From Pedobacter steynii (GTDB lineage: Bacteria > Bacteroidota > Bacteroidia > Sphingobacteriales > Sphingobacteriaceae), in contig NZ_CP017141.1 of assembly GCF_001721645.1 (NCBI RefSeq), forward strand, positions 434,001 through 498,000: 64,000 nt of DNA, in the 5' to 3' direction. The notes under the pieces are model-generated. The model was given only the letters and a program-made list of their open reading frames with translations. It was not told the origin of the DNA and did not search any database. Shown one piece after another: positions 63,630 to 64,000 of this stretch (position 1 is its first letter; the number at the start of each line of letters is the position of its first letter). A program made the translations under genes and the position numbers.

Positions 63630-64000
63630 ATGTATGGAACGACAATAGGTTATCCACTAAAAATAACGGCCACGTTTAGATGTAATGACCAGACACTAAA
63701 AAGAATGTGGACCTTGGGATGCAGACACATCCAGTATGCCCTGGCTAAAATCAGTTACGATGCACCATACCATGAACAATCACAATATACAGGTGAAACC
63801 CCTATCCAGGCCCTTACTGCCCTCTATCTATCAGGGGAAGAACACCTTATAAAAAAAGTAATCCTGGATTTCTATCATTCCCGTTCATCCGGACCATCAA
63901 CAAGTCAATACGAATCTGGAAACCGGCTTAAAGTTATCCCCACTTTTTCATTGTTTTGGGTATCTATGATTTACGATTATTGGATGCACCGAAAAGACGA
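63630..64000 (+). pseudogene. Alpha-L-rhamnosidase-like glycosidase, N-terminally truncated (runs off the right edge)
   Basis: The frame from ATG 63630 encodes 123 residues before the edge: TLKRMWTLGCRHIQYALAKI, YDAPYHEQSQYTGETPIQAL, TALYLSGEEHLIKK, and VIPTFSLFWVSMIYDYWMHR. These are the conserved start of the six-hairpin catalytic domain of bacterial alpha-L-rhamnosidase-like enzymes. Full proteins have about 300-400 residues before this point; here there is no room, stops at 63441, 63603 and 63609 interrupt the same frame, and homology (KDMYG) begins just before the ATG. Probably a degraded or truncated gene; the 3' part is not visible. Confidence 0.65.

Overview
The window reads as chromosome of a Sphingobacteriaceae-like member of the Bacteroidota, most like Pedobacter. 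The support is three SusC/RagA receptors, two SusD/RagB lipoproteins, two ECF sigma/FecR pairs, a DUF3822-rsmD-coaD run, many proteins typical of that lineage, AT-rich intergenic DNA, no clear Shine-Dalgarno sequences, and several matches to the Bacteroidota -7 promoter box TAnnTTTG. No rRNA, tRNA, CRISPR array, transposase or prophage gene was recognised.

Layout. 1-3.4 kb (minus): ECF sigma factor, FecR anti-sigma factor and a SusC receptor running off the left edge. 3.6-6.5 kb: a Dabb protein, thioredoxin, a GT39-type membrane glycosyltransferase and GtrA. 6.5-15.3 kb: a polysaccharide/oligosaccharide utilisation locus on the minus strand (sodium:solute symporter, GH130 phosphorylase, SusC, SusD) with a divergent AraC regulator and three copies of a putative operator between them. 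15.3-28.9 kb: housekeeping genes (RecD-like helicase, DUF3822-rsmD-coaD, Nudix, pyrE, ClpB) mixed with two MFS transporters, a secreted EEP nuclease and small unknowns. 29-33.8 kb: two glycosyltransferases facing a second GH130 enzyme. 34-45.5 kb: outer-membrane protein, C1 peptidase, S9 peptidase, two tandem polysaccharide deacetylase lipoproteins, a Gre-like factor, nitroreductase and an ABC-F ATPase.

The most unusual part is 45.5-52.3 kb, with an outlying relic at 36.2-37.5 kb. It holds six related small GT2 glycosyltransferase genes (three intact with clean motifs, one with degraded catalytic motifs, one truncated, one frameshifted) interleaved with five paralogous 81-103 residue proteins that share W-Y, GDP, S-Y, an (A)IY-type core and a QP/KRFVY tail. 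Six promoters in the island and relic share the same box, consensus GGGACATTTGACCCTA, placed exactly 37 bp upstream of a TAATTTA-like -7 element. This is a strong sign of one co-regulated system. A GT10 fucosyltransferase-like gene and an unknown gene with an EGNGR motif lie inside it. I propose, as inference only, a dedicated glycosyltransferase/small-protein system in which the small proteins are acceptors or partners of the enzymes. The last three small genes arose by tandem duplication of a unit that still carries the 3' tail of a glycosyltransferase gene.

52.4-63.3 kb (plus): a second ECF sigma/FecR/SusC/SusD locus followed by a secreted protein of unknown function, a thioredoxin-like protein carrying the same domain as that unknown, an NHL-repeat lipoprotein and an outer-membrane beta-barrel. 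The right edge holds a decayed, N-terminally truncated alpha-L-rhamnosidase-like gene.
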